DNA of 64,000 bases from Sisyra terminalis. Lineage: Eukaryota; Arthropoda; Insecta; Neuroptera; Sisyridae. The stretch's first letter is position 1; the number at the start of each line of letters is the position of its first letter. Below are positions 1 through 12,350 of this stretch, one piece after another. The notes beneath the pieces were generated by a model. That model was not told the DNA's origin, did not search any database, and saw only the letters and a program-made list of their open reading frames with translations. The stretch is taken from positions 22,444,001 to 22,508,000 of the forward strand of contig OY292279.1 of NCBI GenBank assembly GCA_958496175.1. Reading direction: 5' to 3'. The translations under genes and the position numbers were made by a program.

Positions 1-1964
1 GCTTTCTTATTTATGATTTTATAAAAAAAAAGAGACAATTCTGTGAAAAACTTTTTTTTCTCGAAATAAACTTACAAAAAGTGAGTAAGAAAAATTCAAA
101 TAAGATTTTCATACATAGTTCCATATAAGTCTTAATTCCTCCAATACAACTTTTTCCGGTTATCATGGAAAACTGCAAATTAACATTAAATTATGGATAT
201 CAATAAAGTATTTTAATTCACATCTCAGGAAATTATGATTTCTACTCAAAAGGATTTTATTTAATTTTTATTCAGAGGTAACTTTAATATTAAATAATAT
301 TTTTCTTTGTTCAAAACTAAGTTGTAATGAAATGGATATGTAGTTAATTTTAAATAGAGTACTTTGTCTATACTATACTTTCTGAAAATGGATTGTCTTC
401 AGTAGAACAAAATAATCTCTAGATCCCCTGACTTTCCAAAAAATATTAATAATCTATAAGAACCCAATTGGGAAAGACCACTTCAGTCGCAACGTTTGGT
501 GGCAAAAAAAGTGTTAATTTTTATGCATTCTTTTATTTAGACTTGTAAATAGTTAACTAAAATTAAATTAAAAACCATATACATTTTTTTTAATTTAAAA
601 TGAAGTAATAAAATTAAATTCTTGTATAAAAAAAGAGTATAGTAATATGCTATGAATGGATATGGAAATAAATCACATGAAAATGTGGAGATAAATTTTC
701 TCGCTATACTCAAGTAACAATTTTGTTCACATCAAAAATTTGTTTGGAAAGAAAGCTAAATTATTTTCTACTTTCGAAACAGATCCTTGTATTTCGTGAG
801 GTTCTTTTATAGGAAAAAATTGTAAGCAAAACACTATAAAACTCATCAAATTATTGCTCGTATTTTCATTATTTTATCATATTTCATTAAGCAAATACTA
901 AGCATCCCGATTTTTTTTTGCGTTTGTAAGTTTGTTCTGACCTGAATTTGATTCAATACAGTCAAAAATTTATTTCAAAGGCAATAAAAATAAAACAATA
1001 ACACAAAGTTGTTAATGCAACTTATGAAGAAATCTTTAGTTGCACACAAAACGTAGCCATGTTTTTTTAATCTACGCCTTTCAATAATTCTGACAGCTGT
1101 GAAATCTAAGTTTTTATTTTTTTTACCATTAAAAAGTTGTTTTTGCTTTGCTCAAAAAATGATAAAAATAAAGTTTAGTTTCTAAATAATCCAAATAGTT
1201 TTCTTTGGACTTAAAAGTCTAAATAAAAGAAATGGTCATCTTCAAAATCACTGATTCAACCTCTTTTTGCCACTAGGATTGACTCTGCTTGAGAAATTAA
1301 GAAATGTACTGATTCATATTTTAAATTAAATTATTTAATTATAAAAGTTAGATTTAATCAAAGGGACTACTCAAATTGGTCGCACTATATTGTGTTTTCA
1401 TTTAAATTCGTGTGTCGCATTTGAAATGAGTTTTATTTTTAAAAGATAAAAAGATTAATGAAATTGTGTAGGTACTTACATTTTTAAAATAAATACATTT
1501 GTTTTTTGTTTTATGTAGAACGTAAGTTTTTTCTTTTAAATAATGATATACATAAAACAATAATATATCGATAATAATAGTTCCGTATAAAAATAACATT
1601 AGCCGTGCTCATCGCCAACAATTCACTACCCTCTCACTGCTATTAAATAAACCATTGCTAATTTTTGTTAGTTTTTCGCTACCCGTTGCTTTTCCAAAAA
1701 CCTATGTAACAATGATCTTCTATTTTTTCGTCCTTTTTGCTCCCATTTTTCTTTCCTCGTCGCACCGAGGACACAAGCTTTAGCAAGTGACCCAAAAATC
1801 GGCAATTGCATATTAATAGATTTTTATTGTAACGGAGGGCGTTACAATCAATATAATAAAAGGGAAACATATAAATGTTTGTCTGTAGGTATGTATGACG
1901 GCAAAGATAAAGAACAAAGAATGCACTTAAACACAAACGTATAGCTGAAAATCAAACATGAATT
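1..1964. other. Unassigned AT-rich sequence
   Basis: No open frame resembles a known protein and no clear repeat structure was seen. Short minus-strand open frames near 1.4-1.9 kb look like chance. Confidence 0.5.
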
Positions 1965-2135
1965 ATAATCATTTTATATTTATTATTAATTCCGATCCTG
2001 TTTTTGATTATCTTCAATTTGTTTTAGTTCCGAGAGTTATTGAGGATCTATATATTTAAATAATTTCCACTTTTGTTATTTCTTTTTGTGCGACGTTTCG
2101 TAGTTTATTACTGTTTTTTGATGCGAATATAAATA
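1965..2135 (-). repeat. GCGAAACGTTGC repeat family, single arm (copy 1)
   Basis: Read on the minus strand, it contains AACAGTAATAAACTACGAAACG, then AAATTATTT and AGATCCTCAA. It matches the arms of the inverted repeat at 12.0-12.35 kb. It is a single unpaired copy. Confidence 0.6.
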
Positions 2136-2284
2136 ATATTACTTTGTATGAAGAATGTTTTTGACAAAATATCGTTTATGTTGATATAATTAATTGCTAT
2201 GTTATTTTGGTAAACTGTGAATATTTCACGGATAGTTAGAAGTGAAAATATACTCTCAGTAATTTTTAATTATGCCCGCTGGAA

Positions 2285-2960
2285 AGTTTCTAAATTCACC
2301 TAATGCACATGATCTAACGATAGTTTGCAAATCCTAAAATTTTTAAAAATGTTCTAAACTAATATCAAAGCATTATGTAGTTGTTAGTTTTTTACTTTAC
2401 TTAATATAATTTAAGAAACGTTCATTTAAAAATTCACAAAAAATCATAAAAATTCAAAATGCCGAAAACGTGGTCCTATTGGTCCGGCATTAAAATGACG
2501 TCACAATACGAAACTCAAAATCTCATGGACGTTTTTGTAAGGTTAATATATTTAAGTATGGTTGTTTAAATCGTTTAATCATTATGTTAATGATTTAAAT
2601 CATTTACAATATAAACATCTTCTATTCCTAAGGAAAAAAATTGATAGTAATTTTTAGGGTGTAAAAATGTTTTCCGTGGCAAAAAAAAGTAAAAAAAAAA
2701 ATGTCAAAAATTGTGTAAATTAGTATTGTTTCTCTAGTAACCGCTGAATGATTTGATTATATTTCGGTCTCAATACGCGTGCTGCTGCGTACTGTGACGT
2801 CATCAAAGACCTATAGGCACACTTACCGTATTCGAACATTCATTTGCATATTAAAATCAAAAGTTGTTTTTTTTTTAAATTACAAGTTTTTCATAACTAA
2901 AAATTGGGTATTCCTCATATTAATAATGTTCTTTATCGATTAAAAAAATAAAAAAAATAA
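2285..2960 (+). repeat. TGACGTCA-bearing dispersed repeat, copy 1
   Basis: This segment matches, in inverse orientation, 13945-14500. Shared blocks include GGCATTAAAATGACGTCA near 2490, GCGTACTGTGACGTCA near 2788, and AAGTTTTTCATAACTAAAAA near 2885. No coding capacity was seen. Partial copies are at 9.3 and 41.8 kb. Confidence 0.7.
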
Positions 2961-4434
2961 TGTAGATATCGTCTATTATACAAGTAATACGCGTAATAGT
3001 TTTTGAAGATAAAACAAACATAGACGTTTTCCAAGAAATGTTAAATTTTTAACCTCAAAAGATATTGAATTTTATGATGAGTATAAATAATTTTTGTAAG
3101 AAGTAGTCCCCATAATCACTACAGTCTACAATAAGCTAATCGAAGTTTTATATTTCTAATTTTGATACAAAATTAAAGATAAAGTATGAACTTTCAAATA
3201 ATTCTCAATTAATTTAAATAATAAAATAATATTTATAATATTCACATATAATATTTATATATATCACTAATATAAAACCCACTTAAAAATAAAATCGCAA
3301 TCAGAAAACATTATTTAATCTTCTCGAGTTATGAATATTTGATTTGAGTGTTTGTCTGATAATTTACTTAATTGAAATCAAAAACAATCTTAATTTATGA
3401 AATTTCGTTTAAAATTTCATGCTAGTAAAAAAGGAAGACGTAATAGTAAGCTATAAATAGAACTAAAAATATTTCACAATAATATTTTGATTTTTTTTAT
3501 TCTACGAACAAAAAAAACGTCCAAGGATAGTCGTATAAGATTTGTTATTAACGTAAAACACTCATAAATATTTTTATGCATTTTCAACATGGAAATTTAA
3601 GATTTTAAAGAATAGTTATGACAAATCTAATAAATATCTTTACGACTTAGTTGTATAGGCCAATAATTTTGAAAAGTGCTAGGAAAACTAGGAAATTATT
3701 TTTCTTTCATTTTCATTTATTATTATTTTGTCATCCATACATTTTAGTTATTTCATTGACAAAGTTGACCATTAAGAGCACGAAATGTGTTATATAAAGT
3801 GGAAAAAGGCAATTTATTTTCTTCCACTTATTTTTTATATCTAAATGCTTTCCATTAGATGCCTATTTAATAAAAAAGTTTTCACTTGTTTTGCTCTGCT
3901 TTTCAACTGTTTTCTATATCATTTATTGTTAATTTTCTATATTTTTAGAACTACGAATATATTTAATAAACATAAAGCATTTCTCGATTGTTTTTAAGAA
4001 ATTAAAAATCGACAAAATTATAATTTGATTTGCATATAAATTTTCAATCATCCGATGGCATCTGTTAACGTTATTTGAAAAGTTCAATACTTGGGAACAG
4101 TTTCAATTCTATGATATCGGCTGCCCATGTACAAATAATTAATATGTCACCTTTTTAAGGATTTTTTCAGCTATTTTTTTTTTGCAATAGGAATCAGGCT
4201 TTTGTTTTTTTTTTTAATTTTCTACGTAAAACATTTTCCAGCACTTTCAAAGGTTTCCCGGAAAATGGAAGAAAATTTCGTTTGAATCGATTGATATTTT
4301 ATTACATTCCTGAAGCTGAGAAAAGTAACAAAACACTTTTATGAAGGTAAAATGCTTCAGCATGTTTCCCAGCATCACAAAAATGATTTTTCTCGGAAAT
4401 TTTTTTCCCCAAAATGAATATAATAACTTATTCT

Positions 4435-4570
4435 TTTCACAATTATTTTGCTATTTATTGTTGCTTGAAAAAAGAGTAATAATCTGCGAAATGATGTAAA
4501 ATATAAAAACAAAGTGATAATTATTAAAAATATAAAAGATCCTCAAATCCTCGGAATCATAATAATTGAA
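4435..4570 (+). repeat. GCGAAACGTTGC repeat family, degenerate single arm
   Basis: GCTTGAAAAAAGAG, TCTGCGAAATGATG and AAAAGATCCTCAAA follow in the same order and spacing as in the right arm at 12.22-12.35 kb. Confidence 0.5.
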
Positions 4571-5214
4571 AACTTAATAAAGCTTATATTTTTGTCAAAA
4601 AAAATATATCAAAATATGTCTATAAATGGAACAAAGAAAATGTAAACTCTAGATATTTTACCTTATACACCGGTATACATAAACGATACTGTTAGTTCAT
4701 CAGTATTTAATTTGCTTTGAATTTAATCTAATTAAATAATATATGAAAGAATAAATAAATTATAATTGTACCGAAACGTTTCTCTTATCGTATTATTGCT
4801 TTGAGATTCAATAGAAAAATGATCATTTCCTTATAAAAAAGATTACAGATAAATAAATAAGCGTAAAATCGATAATGGTGACCCACAAGTAAATGTTTTG
4901 AAGATAATACTTTATTACTCTTATCGGTCATGACGATATTATTTAATTGAAAAAATGAATAAAATATGAAGCGATCTTGACAAAAGCAATAAGATAATTT
5001 AAATTGAAGCTATTAAAAAGATGGAAACATAATTGTTCGGACCATATGATAAGAATTTTTTTTAAAAAATAACCATTTTTAAAGAATAAATGAGGTTTAA
5101 GGAATCTATAAAAGTAACTTAAATTAAAATTTAAGCCTTGGTTTTTTTAATTAACCTCATTTCGTACTAAATCGTTTAGCTACAGAAGAGCCAATTTTAA
5201 TAATGTATTTTTTG

Positions 5215-5480
5215 TAGTGTCTGACCAAAACAAGATTTTTTGGCCGAAACCGAAACTTCTTTACCTAACTTCTTTACATTACTTTTTACCTAATATTTTT
5301 AGGTATACAAAACATAAAGAAATCTCTCTTACATCTTAAAAACAAAGTTATTTCTTCTAAACTTTGATTAGTTTTCTCTCGAACTGAAAAAAAAATATTT
5401 CAGAAAATATTAAAATTATTTTAATCAACTTAAAAAACTGAAAAATTTTAAAAACTGATCCATTGACTTTTATAAATTTA
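5215..5480 (+). mobile_element. Truncated hAT-type MITE (TAGTGTCCGACC family)
   Basis: It starts with TAGTGTCTGACC, then GGCCGAAACCGAAACTTC, and shares the internal blocks TACCTAATATTTTTAGGT and TCTCGAACTGAAAAAA with the full copies at 16.8, 53.6 and 56.1 kb. The right terminal repeat is absent. Confidence 0.6.
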
Positions 5481-5504
5481 TTGTTTGACGCTGTTTTTCC
5501 CTTC

Positions 5505-5755
5505 GAAAAAAGGTTATCAATTTGGAGTGGAGAAGAGGTAACAAGAGTATAAAAGCCGATGAAGAATCCAGGACACTATTGTGGACACCATCCTGGACGT
5601 CGTATCACAAGACCACTATTTTTCACTGGTAATCTTGTGATACCACATCCTGGATGGTGTCCACAATGGTGTTCTGGATTCTTCATTGGCTATTATATGT
5701 TACCTTGTTACCTGACATCCACTCCAAATTAACGACCATTTTTCGAAAGGTCGGG
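5505..5755. repeat. Large imperfect palindrome (~250 bp)
   Basis: The left arm AGAATCCAGGACACTATTG, then GGACACCATCC, mirrors the right arm GGATGGTGTCCACAATGG, then TTCTGGATTCTTC. The centre is near 5620. Outer pairs include TTTGGAGTGG with CCACTCCAAA. Arms are about 110 bp. It is more GC-rich than its surroundings and may be a foldback MITE. Confidence 0.75.
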
Positions 5756-6370
5756 TTTGTAAGAAGTTCCTTACATTTCCAGATTAGTTTTGAGCTGACC
5801 TATGGTTTTGCTAGGACTTGTGAGCAAATAAGTAAATTGAATTCAAGCAAAATTTTTATTGAGAAATTAAGAAATTATGTTTAAAATAAAAATTTCAGTT
5901 GCTAACTTCTGGGATGGTTTTCCCTTTATCCTTCAACTGTGTTACTGACTGATTGTTTTTTCAAATGAAGCAGTGATTTTTTGATGGTATTTTTCATTAT
6001 TAATTAAAGATAATACCTAGACTACTTAGCTTTGACTGATTGAAGCGATCTTGGTTTAAAATGAACCTTAAAAAATTGGTTTCGAGGTTCTAAATTTTCT
6101 TTGTAAATTATCCTTGAAAACAATTTTTTTCCACAAATGGTTTTTTTTTTATTAATTTTACAATAGACTTCATTTTTTAAGAAACAGTTTTATGAATGAA
6201 GTTTATTGGCTGAACATCATATGCAGAAGCACGGTTAAGTTAGGTTTTTCAATATTATTAGTTCATACTCGCAACTTCGTTTGCGTGATGGTATGATGAA
6301 CAGGCATTAATATTTTTTTAATTTTGGTGACTTTGGTCTCAAACATGTAAATTATTTAATTTTCACTAAT

Positions 6371-6588
6371 CAAAATAAGATTTTTTCGCTGACTTTGAAC
6401 AGTTATACTGTGTATACAATATATAAAATATATTGCAGTCCAATTTATTAACATAAACTTCAACAGAAGTTCAAACAAAAAATTCGTGACGTATTGCCCA
6501 AATACGTCACGAATTTTTTGTTTGAACTTCTGTTGAAGTTTATGTTAATAAATTGGACTGCAATATATTTTATATATTGTATACACAG
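6371..6588 (+). mobile_element. Hairpin retroposon-like element, copy 1 (perfect palindrome)
   Basis: Direct repeats TAATTTTCACTAAT (14 bp) flank it at 6357-6370 and 6589-6602. A 37-nt unpaired leader with TTTTTTCGCTGACTTTGA is followed by a palindrome with perfect 88-bp arms (6408-6495 and 6501-6588) and a 5-nt loop. The palindrome ends flush at the right target duplication. A related copy with its own target duplication is at 44020-44275. Confidence 0.8.
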
Positions 6589-6602
6589 TAATTTTCACTA
6601 AT

Positions 6603-8630
6603 TTTAGAGAAAATAGCCTCTCTACTAAAAACAAAATCAAGTATTCAGTCTTTCACATCTATATTCTCTTAACATCTCTATGAATATGAAAAAAACTTAT
6701 TTTTTTAATACGTCGTAGACATTGAAGAGATATGGCGAAAATAATGAATTTTGGCAACAGCGCTACAAATCAAAATCATCCATAGCTAAGAACAAGTCAA
6801 AACAAAAATCATCAAAATCGGTCAAACCGTTTGGGGAGATTTACAGTCGAAGATTTAAAAACGCACACCAGATTTTATATACCAAAATAACGACTTATAA
6901 ATTTATTGTTTTAAATGTTGATACTTGTTGAATTCACGATTGTTCTTTGGTTCTTAGCCATTTATTTTTGAAAACGTTTTGGATTGATGCAATATGGCTT
7001 AATGATTTTGAATTTAATCCTGTTATCACTCCAGTTGATTGATTTTTGGTAATATTTTAAGTCTGAAAAATATAACAACAATAATTACATTACTAAACAC
7101 CACCTGACGATGACAGCTAGCCGCTGTTAAAATGCATTGGGAAAAAGAAAATTAAGGCATACGATGTAGATAATAATTCATTAATTAATTGATTGCGACT
7201 CGGAAATACATAATAAAATATTTATTAATGAAAACAAAATGTTTAAACTTTTAAAACTTTAATTTATGCAATTGGATTCAATTGGTAACTTAAAACATTA
7301 CCAAATCTCTAGTTATAAATATACATAGATTTGAATACAAGTTAGTTGGAGATATTAAAATTAACAAAATTTGATATGTCAGATTTTATATCTATGAGCG
7401 TTTCGTAACAACATAATTTCATGCAAATTTTTATTTGATAATGATTTTTTTTAGAAATTGTAATAAAAAAAAAATCAAATAAGATAATATATTCAAATAA
7501 ACATGAATGCAAATTGTCTTCATGATCATGAACATGTATATAATCTTTTTCGAAAAATGGAAGTTAAATACATAACTTTTTTATAAATAGCATTTGTAAA
7601 TATTTAATTATAAAAAGGCGATGCAGACCAAATTACGTAGGTATTGTATAATATTATACGAAAATCAAATTTTTATTTAAGGGTTTAATGTTGTGTCATG
7701 TAGAGCCTACTTCGTCAAGAATTGGTGTGACATTAATTTATTTTTGTTTGACATGAAAAAATTTAATTGTTTAATTGCTAATTATGTTAAAGTTGACTTT
7801 TCCTGTTTACAATTTATTTTCAACTTCTTGTTCTAATTAAATTTCCAAAATAACAAACGGAATTTTTTTAGTACAATTAAAATTTTTTCATTGCAAATTT
7901 CAGTTCAGCCTTTTCTTTTATTTTTTACTTTCACAAATTGTATATTTCAAATATATTTCGTACCGGTGGAGACTAGAAATATGATAATTATTTTATTAGA
8001 AAAAAGCAAGTATTACTACCTATGAATTAATAATTCTCTTTAAACAATATCATTAATTTTCTTGGATAGGTATATTCAGTTGATAATTGAAATAGGCCAA
8101 GGGAAACAAAAAGCAAACATTAATACTAAATGAACATAAGGTGTATGAGGTATAGAATTGTAACACTTCCATTAATATTATCATTTACATAGTGCTTATT
8201 TAAATTTAGAATAGAATATAATAGTTTTGTCAATTTGAACGTGTCATAGTTTCTTGCGATAAAGACATTTATCAAATATTCATTTCAGTTGGCTTTGAAT
8301 AGTGATTTCTCTTATATAATTCTGGATTTATGCAAATAATTGTTTAACTATGTCAAGTCAAAGACACGTAAATGAATTAGTGGCTGACAATTCTGATTTA
8401 ATATATCTAAAATTGAAATTGAAATAAACACTATCAAGTTGTAAGTTCAAAATACAACGAATTAGTTTTTTGGGCTGCAAATTTTTTAAAACACCAAGCA
8501 GTGTATTAGTAACAAAGAATTTTATTCTGAAACTTAAATCACGAAGTATAGATATAAGGAGTTCGGACGGTATAGGCTTTTTCACAATGTTAATGTAGAC
8601 AATAACAGACCCATATCATAGTTCTCTATT
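6603..8630. other. Unassigned, with a possible retroelement-type fragment at 6.72-6.93 kb
   Basis: An open frame at 6722-6931 includes DNA reading CATCAAAATCGGTCAAACC, a phrase common in 3' parts of arthropod non-LTR or Helitron repeats. Nothing else in the stretch is recognisable. Confidence 0.35.
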
Positions 8631-9299
8631 TTTTCACTAACAGCGCTAATATTCAGAACGTACCTAAGGCCACTAAAGCCGCTAAGGTTTTAAGTAAGTA
8701 TTCCAATCTTGCAATGCATGAAGGAAATGTATCGAGATGTGACGCCATCACAAGTTTGTTTACAGTACTAACTTAAATCGAAACTTTATACTCTTTGCAA
8801 GGTAACTAAGGTATCATAAGTTAGTACTCCAGACTCCAAAATATTTCAGAAATTTACAGTTTCTAATAACAACAACACTTCCCGCGTAATGATTCAAACG
8901 CGTACTTTGTGAAGTGTATCGCGATTTATCAGGACTGGACCTGAAATTGATATCATTTATTAAAAAATTTTGAATATAAAGAAATTTATTAAATTTTTCT
9001 CATAAGACTATTTTCTTACAATATTTAAAGAACAACAAAAAAATAATAATTTAAACAGAGTTGTTTGGACGCATTTTTTTTATTTTGATAATTTTTTTTA
9101 GATTTTCAATAAAAATGCGCTGTATTTTCCATTTGACTAGATTTACCAGTACTACTATACCCGTATAAAGATAACGTACTCCTTTGTCCCGATGGGATTA
9201 GTATGTTTTAAATAAGAACTATTATTAACTGTAACAAGATCTTTATTAACTAAATGAAGATCAATATACTTACACTTGCTTTATTATAAACAATAGTCC

Positions 9300-9490
9300 T
9301 ATATGATCTAAAAATAATTTTAAAATGTTCGAAACTATTATCAAACATAAAATAGCTTTTAATTTTCAATTTTAATTCATAAAATTTAAGAAATATTCTT
9401 TAAAAATACAAAAAAAAAAAATTTAAATTCAAAATGCCATACGAAATTTCAAAATCCGATGGAGGTTTTCCTATGGCAAATGTACTTAAA
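9300..9490 (+). repeat. Partial copy of the TGACGTCA-bearing repeat
   Basis: It shares ATTCAAAATGCC, ACGAAATTTCAAAATC and the TTTAAGAAATATTCTTT block with copies at 2.3 and 14.3 kb. The TGACGTCA octamer itself is deleted here. Confidence 0.5.
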
Positions 9491-9867
9491 CAAATATATT
9501 TTTAAAAATATACATTATTGGTATCCCAGAGAAATATGTTGAAAAGCAGTATTTTCGATATCTGATTAGACAAACGGGAATGGGAGAGGAGTGCGACCAT
9601 CTATTTCTTACTACACCTTAATATTATATTTTTGGTTCCAGAAATGTAGCATTTTTTCAACAATTTAAATTAATTGAATACCTATGGAGAAAATCCTCCA
9701 ATCGTCTTAAGGTTTTATACTTATATGCCTCATTTAGTTGTTAATTTAAAGGATTTTGGTATATTTGGTATATAGATATTGATATAAACAATATTGTCAA
9801 AGGGTGAAAGGGAAAAGGGGCATTTATGTTTAAGATCATATAATTTTTACAACATTGGTTATTTTTG

Positions 9868-9988
9868 TCGATGCTTTTTATCGTTTTTTCAACTTCGAAA
9901 GTTTTTAGCAACTCTCGGGTAAATTAAGCTCAAACCCAGCAATTACTAGTTTTGGAGCGGCCACCTTGACCACTCGGTCACTATTAGA
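9868..9988 (-). repeat. tRNA-like SINE, minus copy
   Basis: On the minus strand it reads GACCGAGTGGTCAAGGTGG (A-box region), CCGCTCCAAAAC, then a degenerate B-box GGGTTTGAGC and the family tail AGAGTTGCTAAA. It sits head to head with the plus copy at 10.02 kb. Confidence 0.75.
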
Positions 9989-10016
9989 CTAAATTGGTTG
10001 TTAGTAAATATTTTGC

Positions 10017-10183
10017 TGCCTACTGGTGGCTGAGTGATCAAGGTGACCGCTCCAGAACCTGTTGGTATTGGGTTCAAATCTCGTAATGGGTAAATTTTCA
10101 GTATTTATTAGTTTATGAACTTTTATAAACCTAGAGTTGCTAAAGACCTTAATCTTTAAAAAACGATAGTAAATAAGTAAAAA
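10017..10183 (+). repeat. tRNA-like SINE, plus copy
   Basis: It reads TACTGGTGGCTGAGTGATCA, AGGTGACCGCTCC, the B-box GGGTTCAAATC, then the tail CTAGAGTTGCTAAAGACC and CGATAGTAAATAA. The head resembles a class II tRNA (Ser/Leu type). Confidence 0.8.
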
Positions 10184-11985
10184 ATAATTATTTTGTTTTG
10201 ATGGAAATAAGAAATTTATAGTTAACTATGGCCCTTATTAACTGTAAGTAGATTATACTGTAATTATTGATAGCTTAAAAAATACTGCGTACTTGTAATA
10301 AACTATATAATTCAGCTATTTTTAAATAAAGAGGAGTAACTGTTAGGAGACAATTGCGTCTAACTTATATAATTTCAAACTTTGAAATAAATTTTATTAA
10401 ATATATTCAAAGTATTTAGGTCCTTCTAATTCTATCAAAATAGCTCCACTTTAAGCTTTCGTAGTAAATTTGCTGCACCAAAATGGTAACAAAAATTCCT
10501 TACAAAATGAAATTATATTCTTATTTTAATTATTATTAACTATTTAGTGTATACAGTATACACCAATTGTTAGGCGTACAAAAGCCAATACATATTTTAT
10601 CGGTACTACGAAAGAGTAAATGAATCATTGATTTTCCCGTTCGAACTAGTAAAATAGAGGTAAAGCAGTGAAAGGAGTGTCAAAAACTGTTTTAGTATAA
10701 TACTCAATAAAAAAATTATGAATTTATAATATAAAAAGTAAGTATAATTTCCGTTATACATTATAATCGAGTAAATCTAATAGTTTTTGCCGCGCACGCT
10801 AGAATAACTCGCAGATGGCAGAATTTTCTCGTACTTACTTGAAACTTATCGTTATATTTTGGACAATTCATACAATATCTTAATAAAGTATAGTCTATAG
10901 GTTATTCTGATGTATAAGCTATATTATTGTAAAGTTTCATTAAAATCCTTTCAGTTGTTTTTGCGTGAAAGAGTATCAAATATACATACATTCATCCATT
11001 CTTACAAACTTTCGCGTTTACAATATTAGTAAGTATTGTTTTGCATCTAAGATTAAATAAACAGTTGCTGTAAATTTCCTTCTTATTAAACAAAAACTGA
11101 TAAAATAAATAAGACAATTTTTCAATACATCGCTATATGGACTCAATATTGACTTACTAAAAAGAAGATCAGAGTTCATAATAGTCCAATTAAAGTTTTT
11201 TTTTTTTTTTTTTTAATTATATCGACCAATAAGAATCAAAATAATTGTTTGAGATAAATTTAAATTTCTAACTGGATATTTATAAATTTTAAATTTATAT
11301 GTTTGCAGCATTTTTTTTATAATGAGTTTTTATAAGAGATAATTGTTACGCCTACAAATCGATTTTTTATAAAAAAATGTATATAACATAATTATAATTT
11401 TCAATGTTAGCGGAGAAGTTTTTGACCTATCTATAAATAAGCAGTAAATTAGCAGCTGAAAAATATGTTTCAACGCCAAATATTATAAAAGTATGAAAAG
11501 TTTATTGAATGGAAAGAAATATCAGCTAAAGTACAAATAACAGGATTTTACATTGTTGTCTGTAGACAGTATGAAACAACACACCTTCGAACGTCATCCA
11601 TTGTGTTTGCCTGTTACCCGTAAATTTCATCGAATGAAAACGAGGGAATATTGAAAGATATATTTATGGAATTTTCACAGCTCATACTTTTCCTGTCACA
11701 TCATAAAACAAATTTATTAAAAAAGTTTTCCAACAACTTCATAATTTTATATTATTCAGCAAATATAAAATCTTCTTAATGTTCAATAAAAGTTTAATGT
11801 GAAAAAATAATGAAAAATTTTTGTTCAAGTGTTGGAATATCTTCGGTTTATTATTATGGTGAAATATTGATCTCTAATTAAATTATAATTATTCTTTAAT
11901 TTTATGATAAATTTATCTAAAATGATTTGAATATTTATAAATACGAAACTAAAAGTTTTAATTTCCTATTTTTTTTTTTTGGAGG
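10184..11985. other. Unassigned AT-rich stretch
   Basis: Only short random open frames, homopolymer tracts (A/T runs near 11.2 kb) and no recognisable repeat were seen. Confidence 0.45.
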
Positions 11986-12019
11986 ATGAAAAAATTATCA
12001 TTACTTTTATATATTTATT

Positions 12020-12350
12020 ATTGATTTCGATCCTGTAATTTATCTTCAATTTGCTGTAATTCCGGGGGTTTTTGAGGATCTTTTATTTCTAAATAATTTC
12101 CACTTTGTTATTATAACGCAACGTTTCGCAGCTTATTACTGCTTTTTCAAGCGACTATATAAATTTTTTAATTGTCATTTTATTAAAATTTTTTTTCTTC
12201 ATATATTTTACCGTTATTTATAATCGCTTGAAAAAGCAGTAATAAACTGCGAAACGTTGCACAATAATAACAAAGTGTAAATTATTTAAAAATAAAAGAT
12301 CCTTAAAAAATCTTCGAAACTACATCAAATTGAAGATCATTACTTTTCAA
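12020..12350. repeat. Imperfect inverted repeat (~330 bp) of the GCGAAACGTTGC family
   Basis: The left arm (12020-12168) contains GCAACGTTTCGCAGCTTATT; the right arm (12222-12345) contains AATAAACTGCGAAACGTTGC. Outer blocks such as GAGGATCTTTTATTT and AAATAAAAGATCC also pair. A ~55-bp T-rich spacer separates the arms. Single arms occur at 1965-2135 and 4435-4570. Confidence 0.8.

Noticed and set aside
5654..5884. Plus-strand open frame of 76 codons
   Set aside because: Its first half lies in the right arm of a palindrome, and no protein motif is seen.
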